From assembly GCA_018136815.1 (NCBI GenBank), contig CM030940.1:204701-268700 (forward strand): a stretch of 64,000 nucleotides of DNA, in the 5' to 3' direction. The translations under genes and the position numbers were made by a program. Source of the DNA: Isochrysis galbana. Taxonomy: Eukaryota > Haptophyta > Isochrysidales > Isochrysidaceae. Positions 21,793 to 31,977 of this stretch are shown piece after piece; position 1 is the first letter of the stretch; each line of letters opens with the position of its first letter. A model generated the notes under the pieces. That model had not been told where the DNA came from. It was given only the letters and a program-made list of their open reading frames with translations, and did not search any database.

Positions 21793-23445
21793 ATGCCCTC
21801 CTCCTCCGCCCCCTCCTCCCGCTCGAGGAGCATTGCAGACGAGCCCCTCCCCGGCTGGGGACACATCTCCTCGCTTCTCTCCCGCCCTCCTCTCAACGTC
21901 GAGGACGATGTCTGGTGGCCAGCCGTCCTCTTCTTCTACCTCCTCGCACCGATACTCCTGCCGCTCACCGCGCTGGCCTCCGCATCCAGGCTCGCCTACC
22001 GCTGCGCGGCGCTCTGGCTCGCCTCCGCCACGCGCCACGGCAGGCCTGTCGCCGCGGCGCCGCTCAGCATGATGGCCGCCCTCACAGAGGTCTTTGCCTT
22101 CTTGATCACCTGCGAGGGGAACCGGCTCAAGTACTACATCTGGGAGTACGAGGCCTTTGGGAAGCTCGAGCAGTGGTGGCACGGCGAGGGGCCGTGGGTG
22201 TGGAGGTACGCAAAGGTGCACTCCATCGTGAGGGAGCCGCAGTGGAGGAACGCGTCGTTCGGGTGCGCAACCGCGCCGGTGCCCGACGTGTGGGCTTCGC
22301 GCGTCATCACCTTCCTCTCCAACCTGGAGGGCAAGGCGGGCTCGGGCGAGTGGCGCGAGCTGCGCGGGCTGCTCCACCGCCACTTCCTGGCGGGCGATGC
22401 AGTCGCCCGCCGGCGCGCCGAGCTGCGAAGCCGATTTGGCGCCGAGCTCGGCGACCTCGCGCGCGGCGACCTCGAGGAGCGTCTCGAGCTGCTGGCCGAC
22501 CAGACCGTCACCAACAAGCTCGTGGCCAAGGGCCTCTTCTACGTCGCCTTCGGCGTGTGGCTCGCCGACGCTGATGCGGACGTCATACTCGGCTGGCGCC
22601 GCCACCAGGTCTTGTTCATGATGCCGCGCATGTTCCACCGGCTCGTGTTCAACGTCGGGATCAAGAAGATCAAGCGGATGAGGCGCGAGCAGGCCGAGCT
22701 CTTTGACAGGCACCCGCAGCTCAAGCAGCTCTTCGTCGAAATCAACGGCGAGCTCAGCCAGACCTTTCAGCGCGGTAGCGGCGTGGAGCTGATGGACGAG
22801 CTAATGTGCGCGCCCTTCCCGCCACTTGCCCGTCCACCCATGCCTGCTCGCCCACCCGCGGCGCGGCCACGCCATCGCAGGTACGCGCTCGGCTGGTTCG
22901 GCATCACCGCGACATGTTTAGGGGTTGAGTCCATCGGTCGTGTCTTCAATGAGCCGCCCGGTCTTGGCTCCATCAACCTCATCCAGTTCGGGAGGGATAT
23001 GGCGACGCCCGCCTCACGCGTCGATCTCTACATCGAGGACAAGGAGAGGTTCATCCGCGAGCTCTGGCGGCTGGACCCGCCCATCACGTCGGCCACCACT
23101 GTGATGCAGCGCGACGAGGAGATTGCTTGGCCGCGGCTCTTTGGCTGCATCGGTTCGGGAGCGCGGCTTGTGCAGCCTGGTACGGCCCGGCAGTACGTCA
23201 TTGGCATGGCCAACCGCGACGTGACCATCTTCAAGGACCCCAAGCTCTTCAACCCGCGCAGGCCCGAGCTCAACCTGGCGTTGACGTGGAATGGCTGCTT
23301 TGGAAAGCACGCGCAGACAGAGGCCGACGCGCAGATGGATGAGGCCGCCTATCGTCGCATCTGCCCGGGCCGATACATTTCGCTCGACGTGGCCAGAGCC
23401 ATCATCGACGCTGTGCTCGGCCTCGACGAGCCGGCGGAGCCGTGA
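21793..23445 (+). CDS. Cytochrome P450-like heme-thiolate protein
   Basis: The start at 21793 (CCACCATGCC context) gives MPSSSAPSSR; the frame also stays open upstream through a Pro-rich artefact. Removing a likely 75-base intron (22806-22880, GTGCGC...CATCGCAG) leaves 525 residues; the intron is a multiple of three without stops, so retention would also be readable. Residues 41-64 form an N-terminal membrane segment. P450 marks: I-helix-like ALGWFGITATCLG, an ExxR in RELWRLDPP, FKDPKLFNPRRP, and a Cys-ligand region RRICPGRYISLDVARAII with the Cys near residue 499. The usual F-x-x-G before the Cys is absent. The substrate is unknown; atypical P450s of the fatty-acid hydroperoxide type share such relaxed motifs. 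Confidence 0.75.
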   Translation: MPSSSAPSSRSRSIADEPLPGWGHISSLLSRPPLNVEDDVWWPAVLFFYLLAPILLPLTALASASRLAYRCAALWLASATRHGRPVAAAPLSMMAALTEVFAFLITCEGNRLKYYIWEYEAFGKLEQWWHGEGPWVWRYAKVHSIVREPQWRNASFGCATAPVPDVWASRVITFLSNLEGKAGSGEWRELRGLLHRHFLAGDAVARRRAELRSRFGAELGDLARGDLEERLELLADQTVTNKLVAKGLFYVAFGVWLADADADVILGWRRHQVLFMMPRMFHRLVFNVGIKKIKRMRREQAELFDRHPQLKQLFVEINGELSQTFQRGSGVELMDELMCAPFPPLARPPMPARPPAARPRHRRYALGWFGITATCLGVESIGRVFNEPPGLGSINLIQFGRDMATPASRVDLYIEDKERFIRELWRLDPPITSATTVMQRDEEIAWPRLFGCIGSGARLVQPGTARQYVIGMANRDVTIFKDPKLFNPRRPELNLALTWNGCFGKHAQTEADAQMDEAAYRRICPGRYISLDVARAIIDAVLGLDEPAEP

Positions 23446-24281
23446 CCTGGCGCCTCAATCCCCCCACCCCCCCACTCCCCTCCCTCCTCGAGACTTCCCG
23501 TCCCTCCTCGCCCGCGCACCCTCACTCAATCAGCCCTCCCGGCGCCCTCCCTACTATCCCATCGTTCTTACTTGCTCAACTCAAGTGACTCGGCGCCGCA
23601 CTGCGTGCCTCGCGCGGCCCGCCTCGCGCACGAGACCACGCGCTACAATATCCCACTCCGCTTCTTCACACGCAGTGGGCGGTCCCTGCGGGCAATCGCC
23701 CTCTTGTGGTGCCCGGCGCGTGTGCGCACATCACATTGGCTGAGAGATGCCGTCGTGGAGTATTTTGTATTTTATGCGTGGCCGGAAGAATGTCCTCAGC
23801 ATAAGGGCGCTTAGCTCCGTATTGTTGTCGATTGTCGACGTAGGTGTAGGTGCATAGTGTATAGTTAGTTGGCGTGCAATCAAGACTCAAGACTATAGTG
23901 ATGCAGTCCATTGACAATAGTTAAACGACTGATGATTATTAGTGCCATGGACGCCCACACGCCAAGCCACTAAGACGGCAAGAGGCATTCATTTGGCCCC
24001 ACCCCCACCCCGCTAGCGTAGCCGCTAGCATGAACTAACTAACTTCCCTCTTGGTATCCTCTATGTCTAGTAAATATAAAACCTTTTGATATTCTTACCG
24101 CACTCGCGGCGAATGGAACCACTACCTACTACACGAAGTACGTAGCATAAGCATACTTTCTGCACTTTCTACACCACAGCGCCTAACACCCCGACTCCCC
24201 CGGCCCTTCTCCCCCGCCATCAGCCATCAGGCGGCTCCCCCCGTTCACTATACTAGATACTAGGTAGTGGGATAGGGGTGT
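23446..24281. other. No gene recognised
   Basis: 3' flank of the P450-like gene followed by AT-richer spacer (from about 23750). No coding frame or repeat family was recognised. Confidence 0.4.
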
Positions 24282-25280
24282 CAACTAACTTTATTGTTGG
24301 TCGCCATGGAGCGCGCCGCCGCTCCTCACCTCTCCATCGGGCCCCCAGCCGCAGGCGCCTCCCCAGTACCCATGGAGCTGTCGCTGGCGAAGCGACCGCG
24401 CGCTATGGTGATGTCGGTCTGACTCTGACTCACGCGAAGGGTGGTGAGTTCGCCATACCTTGCTTGGAATTGTTGTGCGCAATCTTCATCGATGGCTATC
24501 TATGTGCCAGGGGCCTGTATTGGACCGTGCCGCCAAAAGTCTGGCTCTGGATCAACTCCCTCTAGCTCGAGGAGTAGGAGTAGTTCGACAATCGCGGCGT
24601 AAACGGTCGTGTCCTGGAAAGTGTAGTACCCCTCTTGGTGGAAGGAGAGGTCAAAGTTTGCGTCTGTGTCTAAGACGTCTTGTTCTTCATCAGATGCTGG
24701 CTCCTACGTCGGGGGTTCGCGAATCGGTCGTGAGTAATTGTCTGGCGCTTGATAGTGGGCTTGCGGTTGATGGTCGGTCCGCAGTCCCTCTCTCAGAGCT
24801 CAGAGGTCAGAGGGGCGGGCCTTCGTTGTGTTGAGTTGAGGCTTCTGTTGTGACATTTCTCTGTTGTGGTACGCATGCAAGGTGGGATGTTGTTTGTGCG
24901 CATAAGGGCCACCCGGTCTCGGGCCGCGCCGCCGGGGCGGCGCGGCCGTCACCAGGGTGGGAGGAGCCTTTGCCTTGCTTGAGGCATGCCCAATGCGTTC
25001 TTCTGTGTGCTCTGTCCGTTGCGTCTGTCTTGCTGTCTGCAGTCTGCTGCCCCCCATGGGGGGGGGGCAGCATTGCTGTTGTGTATGGTGTGGCCGGGGC
25101 CATGGGCCGTGTGGCGCGACCGGGGTCGCACGCACCGGCTCGGCCTCTGCAGGCGGCGACGCGGTCGCTTCGCCAGCGACTGCTCCATGGGGCTATTGGT
25201 GGGGCGCCCTCGGCGGGGTGCCCGAAGGAGAGGGGAGTCGCCGCGGCGCGCTCCATCGCGACCATGTATAAACTTAGTTG
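24282..25280 (-). mobile_element. Hairpin-headed element with long inverted termini
   Basis: On the minus strand a head starts at 25280 (ATG at 25256-25254) and ORF1 runs to about 24403, with protein similarity to 9599-10534 but containing stops. The first 120 bases of the interval (24282-24402: hairpin, ATG at 24306, up to LAKRPR) are a second head in opposite orientation. The result is an element bounded by inverted heads of about 120 bases, like a foldback element. No target duplication is evident. Confidence 0.65.
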
Positions 25281-25513
25281 ACCTTGTTCGAAGTAGGTGT
25301 CAGCCCAGAATCTTCGGAAGTTTTTCGCTTTAGTTTGGCTCAAGATTTTTTCTATGAGACTCAAGACTGAGACTGCCTACCGCCTTGAACTTAGTCGAAA
25401 ACCTACAGCGTACCTCATGCGCACCACTCGTACCAGCTACCAGCCATAAGCGACGGTCGATCTCCTGTCAGCCGAAGCCGACTGCCGTCTGATTCCATCG
25501 CTCAGGTACGACA

Positions 25514-26538
25514 TCACGGTGCATCCGTTGCACCTTTCTCTTCCCATGAGGTACGCTGTTGATGCGGACCGATGCCATCCTCGAATAGCACCAGGTAGGG
25601 CCGCGAGTCGGCTCTTGCGAGCCCCTGCCTCAGAGCATGGCGGCCACTGGTGGTGATCCCAGTCCCTAGCAGGTCCAGTGTGGAGAGCGGCTTGTTGTAC
25701 GGCATAAGCCCCGCAAAGGCGTGCGCGCCCTCATCGCCCATCGGGTTAGCGCGCAACTCGAGCGTGCGTAGGCCTACATTGCCTACAAGTGCGTTGGCAA
25801 GCGCGCGCGCTCCGACACCAGTGATGCCGCACTCCCACATATCCAGAGCCTCGAGCATTCGGTTCGTCTTCAGTGCTTCAGCGATAGCAATGGCACCCTG
25901 GTCACCCGCTCCTGAAAGGTGGCACGCAAAGGACGGAAGGGATCAGGGCTGAAGACGGCGTGCAAGCCTCCAGGCCAGTCACGCTGGCGCAGAGAGCGAA
26001 TCCTGGCGCGCCGAGCTGCCGTGCCGCTGCGAGCCACCCACGCCATACTGCACTTCGGCCAGCAGCTGAGGAAGGTGCCACCTGTCCTTGAGAGCCAGAG
26101 GTGCCTCGGCGCCATCGCTTTGGTCAGCCCCTCCGCGATCGCCGCGACTCCCGCGGCGCCGAGCGGGTTCTCGTTTAGGTATAGTCGCTGGAGGCGCGTG
26201 TTCTTCTGTAGCGCCTGGCCGAGCGCGCGTGCGCCCGCCTCGCCGATCCCGTTTGCCCAAAGGTCGAGAAGGGAGAGCGGCGGATCGGCCTCGAGTGCTT
26301 CTGCGAGCTTCTGTGCGCCCTCGTCACCTACGTGGGCGCCAAAGAGCGAGAGCTCGTCGCACCCGGATAAGGAATAGCTCCCATCCGGCTGGACCACCTC
26401 GCTCACTCCGCAACGACGGCAGAGAGCGAGGGAGGCCCACGAGAGCAGCAGCAGGCCCCACGGCCGCGCCATCCGGCGGCCGACGCCCGCCCGCGCGCAA
26501 AAAGAAAACAGAAGGGACACCATATGTTCCACGTTCAT
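25514..26538 (-). CDS. Secreted ribonuclease-inhibitor-type leucine-rich-repeat protein
   Basis: Two exons, 26538-26082 and 25911-25514, separated by a 170-base intron (GTGGCA...CTTTCAG); 284 codons. After the start, a signal-peptide-like stretch MARPWGLLLLSWASLALC suggests secretion, and translation may begin at that second Met (26475). RNI-type repeats of about 28 residues follow: LSLFGAHVGDEGAQKLAEAL, LSLLDLWANGIGEAGARALG, LQRLYLNENPLGAAGVAAIA, then across the splice AGDQGAIAIAEALK, LEALDMWECGITGVGARALA, LRTLELRANPMGDEGAHAFA and LSTLDLLGTGITTSGRHAL. The correct joining of a repeat across the intron supports the model. Such repeats bind proteins; the partner is unknown. Confidence 0.85.
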
Positions 26539-26651
26539 TTGTTTATTTTTGGTTTTGGTAGGGGCGGTCGTCGTACCGTCGTACCTCTACAACACCGTAC
26601 GTACAAGTGTTGTAGTGTAACCAAATTTGTCAGCTTTATGGTTTCAGTGAA

Positions 26652-26850
26652 AAAAAATCTTAAAAATTAGCCGCTACTTGCACGGCGCGAGGCAGATTGC
26701 TGGTGCTACTCCTAACTACCCTCCCTGCTTTCCTTCCTACCGCCTACCGCTGCCCCGCTGCCCCTTTCCCCTCCCCCCGTTCCCTTCTCGCTAGAAGTCC
26801 GGGGGAGGGGAGGCCGGGTGCGCTGCTTCGACCAGGGGCGCGAGACAGAG
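26652..26850 (-). mobile_element. LINE 3' tail, 5'-truncated
   Basis: The reverse complement parallels the 3' end of the LINE at 52430-52605: the GAAGCAGCGC block, GGGGGAGG, GTAGGGAGG and the terminal AAGATTTTTTTT. A solo tail with no ORF2. Confidence 0.75.
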
Positions 26851-26954
26851 GGGGTAAGAGTGAGTGATGTCCCTGTTCGGGTGACCGTCCCGCCCCCTCG
26901 GAGGCCGGTGATCAATTCGAGTCCTCGTCTTTGTGCGAGTGAGTTATGTTTTAT

Positions 26955-27290
26955 TAGCCCGGTCACTCACTAGGGGGGTGCGAAGGGCACCATCGGTAAT
27001 GGGCAAACGAGGACCCAGATAAGCTCCCTATAGGTTCTGGTATGAGAGATCAGCAAAAAAATCCGGGGTCCTCCGGCAAAATTTTTGAAAAATACTCAAT
27101 TTTAGGCCTCTGACGGCCGCGCAGAAATATACAACGGGCCCCCTCCGGTATAATTTTATCGATTGCCTTAAAGCGCGCCTCTCGCAGCGCATTACGAAGC
27201 CATGGTCATCACCAGCAAACACGGTCGATACAACCTGGTTTTGTACGCACCGCAATACAATACTTCTATGATTTCATGGACTTGAACGTG
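26955..27290. repeat. Dispersed repeat R2, copy 2
   Basis: Similar to 13792-14110 and, reversed, to 10535-10738. It carries the same TAGGTTCTGGTATGAGAGAT phrase. Confidence 0.8.
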
Positions 27291-27382
27291 TGACGAGCGT
27301 GGGCGACAAAGGCCGACAGGATCCAATCCGACTAGTCCGACAACAATCCAAGACACGCACACTCAACTTTCACCCAACACAG

Positions 27383-27970
27383 CTATCTTTAAAAAGATAG
27401 GGTCATGGAGCGCGCCACGCTCCTCTCCTCTCTCTCCGCCCACCCCACCACGCTCAAACTGAAATCGACGTGGTAGCAGACGCTAGGAGAGCCCAGATGG
27501 CGGCGGACCCGGTACCAATTCAATTCGAGGCCATAACCGACCTCAATCGTAAAGTAGCTGACACAAGACGCCTCCGTTGGCGCGCTAGCGAGGGACGCGA
27601 GGGGGCGATTTGCGATGAGGCGGCGGCGGGCATGGGGGGCAGTAAGAGGCGCTCCTGGCAGCCTACGCGCATGGCTGTGGCTGTCCGAGGCACGCTGCGC
27701 CGGGTACGCGTCGATTAGCGGCCCGACGCTCGCCCGCGCTCGCGTCGGACGTCGGCCCTCCGCGATAGTGATTTCTGGCCAATTTGAGCGTTTTCTGGTT
27801 ACGCATCGCTGTGGGGGCTACCGTGGGGGGTCTAGGGCCCAAAGGGCACCGGATATGTGCTAGTTACACCTATCCGGTCACCATATCCAAAAATCTCGTT
27901 ATGAATCCTCAATCTTGACTTGGTCAATTTTCACCCTTAGAAGTTAAAATAGCTGTTTGACCGCCCTAAC
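27383..27970 (+). mobile_element. Composite: hairpin head joined to family T right end
   Basis: Perfect hairpin CTATCTTTAAAAAGATAG (27383-27400), then ATG at 27405 (MERA). Further on, GGATATGTGCTAGTT (27852) and the terminal CTGTTTGACCGCCCTA (27955-27970) match the right end of the TIR element at 41907-42024. Where one element ends and the other begins is unclear; a frame at 27470-27718 is open but unrecognised. Confidence 0.55.
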
Positions 27971-28403
27971 AAGCCTCCTTCCACACTTCCGCGCCCTCCG
28001 TGCGTCGTGCGTCTTGCGTCGATCACCATGCCCGTAGTCACCCCCGAGGAAAGCTCCATGAGCTCCCCGCAAGAACCGCATTCCGCGCTAGCTGCCGGCG
28101 CGCCCTCGCAGGCAATCTCCAAGAGTGAGATGAGCCTTGCTCTGACGCTCTGACAGGAGTGTGGAGTGTGGAGGGAGGGGCGCTCTGGCTAGCGCAGGTA
28201 GAAAGCTAGTGAAGAGCTGGGTGGCATAAGTGGGGAAAGGGTGCTTGCGCTTGCCGCGGCAGGGAGTCCTGTTTTGAGTGAGCGCTAGTCCTGTCCCTTT
28301 GTCGCGCCGCGACGCATAAAATAATGTTACCCATTAAATTTTATAGTAGAGAGAGAGGGACTACGAGGAAGATGGGGGGGGAGGAATCTGGGCATCGGGC
28401 GGG
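27971..28403. other. Upstream region of the sialyltransferase-like gene
   Basis: No gene is supported. AATAATGTTACCCATTAAATTTTATAG-type AT-rich sequence at 28320-28345, about 60-80 bases before the start codon, could contain the promoter core. Confidence 0.35.
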
Positions 28404-30495
28404 ATGCAGCGCGCGTGGGCGGCGGCGCTGTCGGCCTCCTCCTCGGCGTCTTGGGCGGGCTCTACGGCCGCGTGGGCGCTGTACGGTTTGCTGGCAGCGT
28501 ACGTCGGTGTCAGCCTGACCATCCCGCTCTGGGTGCCCATCCTGCAGAAGCTGAGTGGCCAGTGTGGCGTCTACTGGGTGAGCGCCGGGTGGTGGGAGAG
28601 GAAGAGAGAGGGGGAGATTGGGGGATTGGGAGGGAGCTGGGCGAGGAGATGCAGGGTAAGAGTAGGCGGAAAGGGGGGGGGGAAGGGTAAAAAGCGTGGG
28701 AGCTCGGTACGGGGAGGGTGCCCGGGCGGGGGGGGGGGGGGTAAGAAGGCAATGGAGAAAATACGGAGCAAGGGCGCAGGGAAGGTCCATGTGCACCAAC
28801 GGATTTGCACACGAGTGGGTATACGCCGGGGCGGGGGCATCTAGCAGTCGCCACAGATCTAGTTTAGGGCTCAAGTGGCCGCTGCGTGTGCCCCACCGTC
28901 TTCCGACGTCCGCGCGCCTGCCTCATGCCTATCCTCATAGGTGTTCTCCACACTCACGTATTACGCCTACCTTGCATGGATCATCTTTGCGGCCATCCTT
29001 GTGTTCCTTCTGCTGCGATGGCCCGTGGTGCGGTACTCCCCGTGCGACGCGCCCGCATCTGCCCACCCATCGATTTACGTCAAGCTCGCCTGTGAAGGCG
29101 GCGCCGCGCCCCTCTTCTATGCCGGCAGGTGGGCGTCGTGTGGTTCGCAATCCTTGCATGGCGCACCTTCACCTTCCTTCGGCTGGGCCGTCGTACTCCG
29201 CTTGGCACACCCACGGGCGGCTCGCACGGCACAAGTCCTGACGCGGAGATTTTACCTGTCGACCGTGCTACTCACGGGCTTGGGCGTGTATTGCTTGTTG
29301 GGAACGGGCCATCCATTCGGAGCCGCGGCATTGGCGCGAAGATTGACTCCTTCGACACCGTTGTCCGCTTCAACTCTTTTGTGACCAAGGGCCTCGAGGA
29401 GCACACCGGCTCGAAGACTTCCATATGGTGCCACATGATGCAGTGGTACCACGTCGGTGGGGTGGAGGTGGCGCAGCGGTCGCCATCCGTGCCGGTGCGT
29501 GGTCCCCAGGCCTCCGAGACGCGGCGAGCTAGTCGCCTCCCCACTATGCTTTGTCTCGACGACCTCTCCTCCCTACCCCTTGCCCACACACCCCTCATAT
29601 TATACCTATCCTCCGACGCAGGTGTGCTACGCATGGAACCACGTCGTGCTAGCCCCGCTATTCTTTGTGCCAGGCTACTTGTTGCCGATGATGCCGGGGC
29701 GCCACGCCTTCAGCTGGTCTATAGGCACCTACTGGAGAACCCACCGTTGGCTCGGCTTGAGGATATATCAGGTGCCCCGAGCCGATTGTGGGTATGGCAT
29801 GGGCGCACGCGAGCCTAGCTGTCGTTCAGGACGACATATTGTGCCGGTTGCGGTGTCGCTCTGGCCCCCCACTTCAACATGGGGCCGATCAGGCCGGCTC
29901 ACCACCTCCCTCGCGACGCCCTCCTTGTAGGTGCCAACCACTGGCTTTGTTATGCTCATGCGCCTCCTCGAAGTTAGCGACGGACCGGTGCGCTTGAGAT
30001 CCCTCTCCCGTGCGTGCTGGGTAACGTGGAGCACGCCTCGCGGCTCGCATGCGAGCGGGGCGGCGGCTCGATAGCTCTGCTAGCGATTGCTTACAGACAC
30101 CATCTCTATAGGTGTACCTCGTTGGATTTGATGGCTTCAACGTGGGGAGTGAACTGCACTACTACAAGGAGAAGCGCATGCAGCTACAGGTCAATGCGGC
30201 GGGCGCGCTGCTGCATGATTGGGGGCGGGAACAGGTGCGTGTTCTCCAGCTTGCCCTTTTTGCAGTGCGTGACCGCACCCGGTGCACGGTTGTCCTACAC
30301 CCTGCCATCTTGTCTGCGTGCGGCTCCATCGCAGCCCGCCCATAATTGGCTCAGACGGTGGTACGTCCAAACTCGCCCCTCGCCTACCATAACATCCGAT
30401 AAATCGCATAAGCCATCCACCCCCTTGGTCGCTTGCGCCATGCGCAGATGGGCATTCGACGCTTGATGGAGGAAGGGCGCATTGTCTTAATTTGA
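28404..30495 (+). CDS. Glycosyltransferase family 29 (sialyltransferase-like)
   Basis: Seven exons: 28404-28577, 28941-29128, 29236-29467, 29622-29771, 29931-29987, 30112-30234 and 30448-30495; 323 residues in one frame. The third donor (GAG|GTGGCG) is the least certain. All six introns begin GTG and most are phase 0. Hydrophobic segments in exons 1 and 2 (LLAAYVGVSLTIPLWVPIL; WIIFAAILVFLLLRW) anchor the protein as a type II Golgi-type enzyme. Sialylmotif-L-like: LLVGNGPSIRSRGIG, IDSFDTVVRFNSF, GSKTSIWCHMM. Motif-S-like: PTTGFVMLMRLLEV joined across a splice to VYLVGFDGF. HYY in ELHYYKEK resembles the motif III His. The conserved L/S disulphide cysteines of animal enzymes are absent, so donor and acceptor sugars are open. 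Confidence 0.85.
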
Positions 30496-31421
30496 CCACT
30501 AGTTCAGGGCTTTTGGGGCTGAAGGAGACGATGGTCTTGGCCGCCGCCTCCCCTCGGCAGCGGCTCGCAAGAGTAGGGATTGCACGCTGAGTTGTCACCT
30601 TCCTTTAGGGCGAATGCTGTGCTCGAATAATCCACGCATGCCTTATGCAGCAGTACATGACGTGCCGCTGTGACGGGCCAAAACAATGGGCCTGCGGACG
30701 GCAGGTCCGGTCGTTAGAGAGCTTTGTTGACAGGACGATGACGCGCCGGTGCTTGCCTTGCTGCACTGGGGAAGGTCTGACACTCCTTCACGGGCGCCGT
30801 TCGGGACCATGATGGTTGAGGGAGACAGAGCTTCCCATGACGTGATAGTGTAGATAGGCTCGCACAGACGTCGCCTCCACACCAACTCTTCTCTTCTTGC
30901 ACTTCTTTCTTCTTGGGCAGTTTCATCGTCTGAGTGCACCCGCCAGCTCCTCTACGAACTTCAACTGAAGAGGTAGCACTCAAAGCCGTAGAAGACAATG
31001 ATTTGAGCGAGTGCTCGCTAAGTCGTTAGAAGCTGCCCCGGCACTCACACCATGCAAAGCTTGCGCATGCATGTAAATGTTATGGAGAGGGAACGCTCGA
31101 CGCATGCAGGACGTGGAAACGAGCACACACGAAGCGGTATGCGGCGATGGTTGATTGGGATATCAGGCAATGCAGATGGTAGAGTGCCCACGCAAAAATG
31201 CGCATGAATGAGCACTACACGTACTGCATGCTACTTCGTCTACATGGGCCGTATGTGACGGGAACACCCCGTGTTATTTTAAGACAACGTAAGTGTTGTA
31301 CGTGAGGCGGGGGGTAGTGTGCAGTGTGAAATTGCGATGTTTATTGTTTGTTGAGTGTGAATGGGCATGGCGTCGCGGCACGCGTGCGGATGGAGGGCTT
31401 AAGACCTCACACGCCTCTCAA
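30496..31421. other. No gene recognised
   Basis: 3' flank of the sialyltransferase-like gene and spacer. Open frames are short and on conflicting strands, and no repeat family was matched. Confidence 0.45.
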
Positions 31422-31710
31422 CTATCGTTAAAGCGATAGGGGCATGGAGCGCACGCCTTCTCCCTCTTTCCCTAGATATAGCCGTCACAGCCGCCAGCAC
31501 GGGCGATGTGCCCATGGACACGCCGCTATCGCCGAAGCGCCTGCGCCAAGACGACATCCCCAACCAAGTGCGCGCGAGACAGCAAGCGCGCCGGCCCGTG
31601 AAGCGCATGTATTGCCCATCAAGGCAGCCATTGCAGGAGCAAGGCCGGGGACTGTAGTTAACTATCAACGTTGGGGGGCACTAGTTAGTGCGCAGCCATT
31701 TGAGGGGTAG
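31422..31710 (+). mobile_element. Hairpin-headed element, 5' portion (subfamily MERT)
   Basis: Perfect hairpin CTATCG/CGATAG (31422-31439), ATG at 31444 (MERTPSPSF). A second frame reads MDTPLSPKRLRQDD, matching the next copy at 31774, so a frameshift separates the Met start from the conserved basic motif. The 3' end is undefined. Confidence 0.6.
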
Positions 31711-31751
31711 TTAGTTAACTGGTTGTTGTATGTATTTGGCAGTAGTTACAA

Positions 31752-31977
31752 CTATCAGTAAACTGATAGGGTCATGGAGCGCGCGCTGCCTCCCGCCCTC
31801 GCTGCCGCCGCCCTCGCCCCAATGGATGAAGCAATGATGGACACGCCGCTGTCGCCGAAGCAACCGCGACAGGATGACCCCCCAAACCAGGTGGGCACAG
31901 GAGCCAGCGGGGTGGAGCATGAAGTAGCGCTCGAGTTCGTCCGTGGTTGCAACGTCGCCATCATCCGGCTCATCCCC
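31752..31977 (+). mobile_element. Hairpin-headed element interrupted by a LINE
   Basis: Perfect hairpin CTATCAGTAAACTGATAG (31752-31769), ATG at 31774 (MERALPPALAAAALAPMDEA), basic motif LSPKQPR. The ORF is open until about 31977, where the poly-A/T terminus of a minus-strand LINE copy begins, so the element is disrupted by that insertion. Confidence 0.65.

Noticed and set aside
19940..22574. Several long Ser/Leu-, Arg/Glu- or Pro-rich frames
   Set aside because: They arise from (CT)n/(GA)n DNA. The 634-codon frame also overlaps the P450-like gene in the wrong frame.
21505..22713. 402-codon minus-strand frame
   Set aside because: Antisense shadow of the P450-like gene plus the GA tract.
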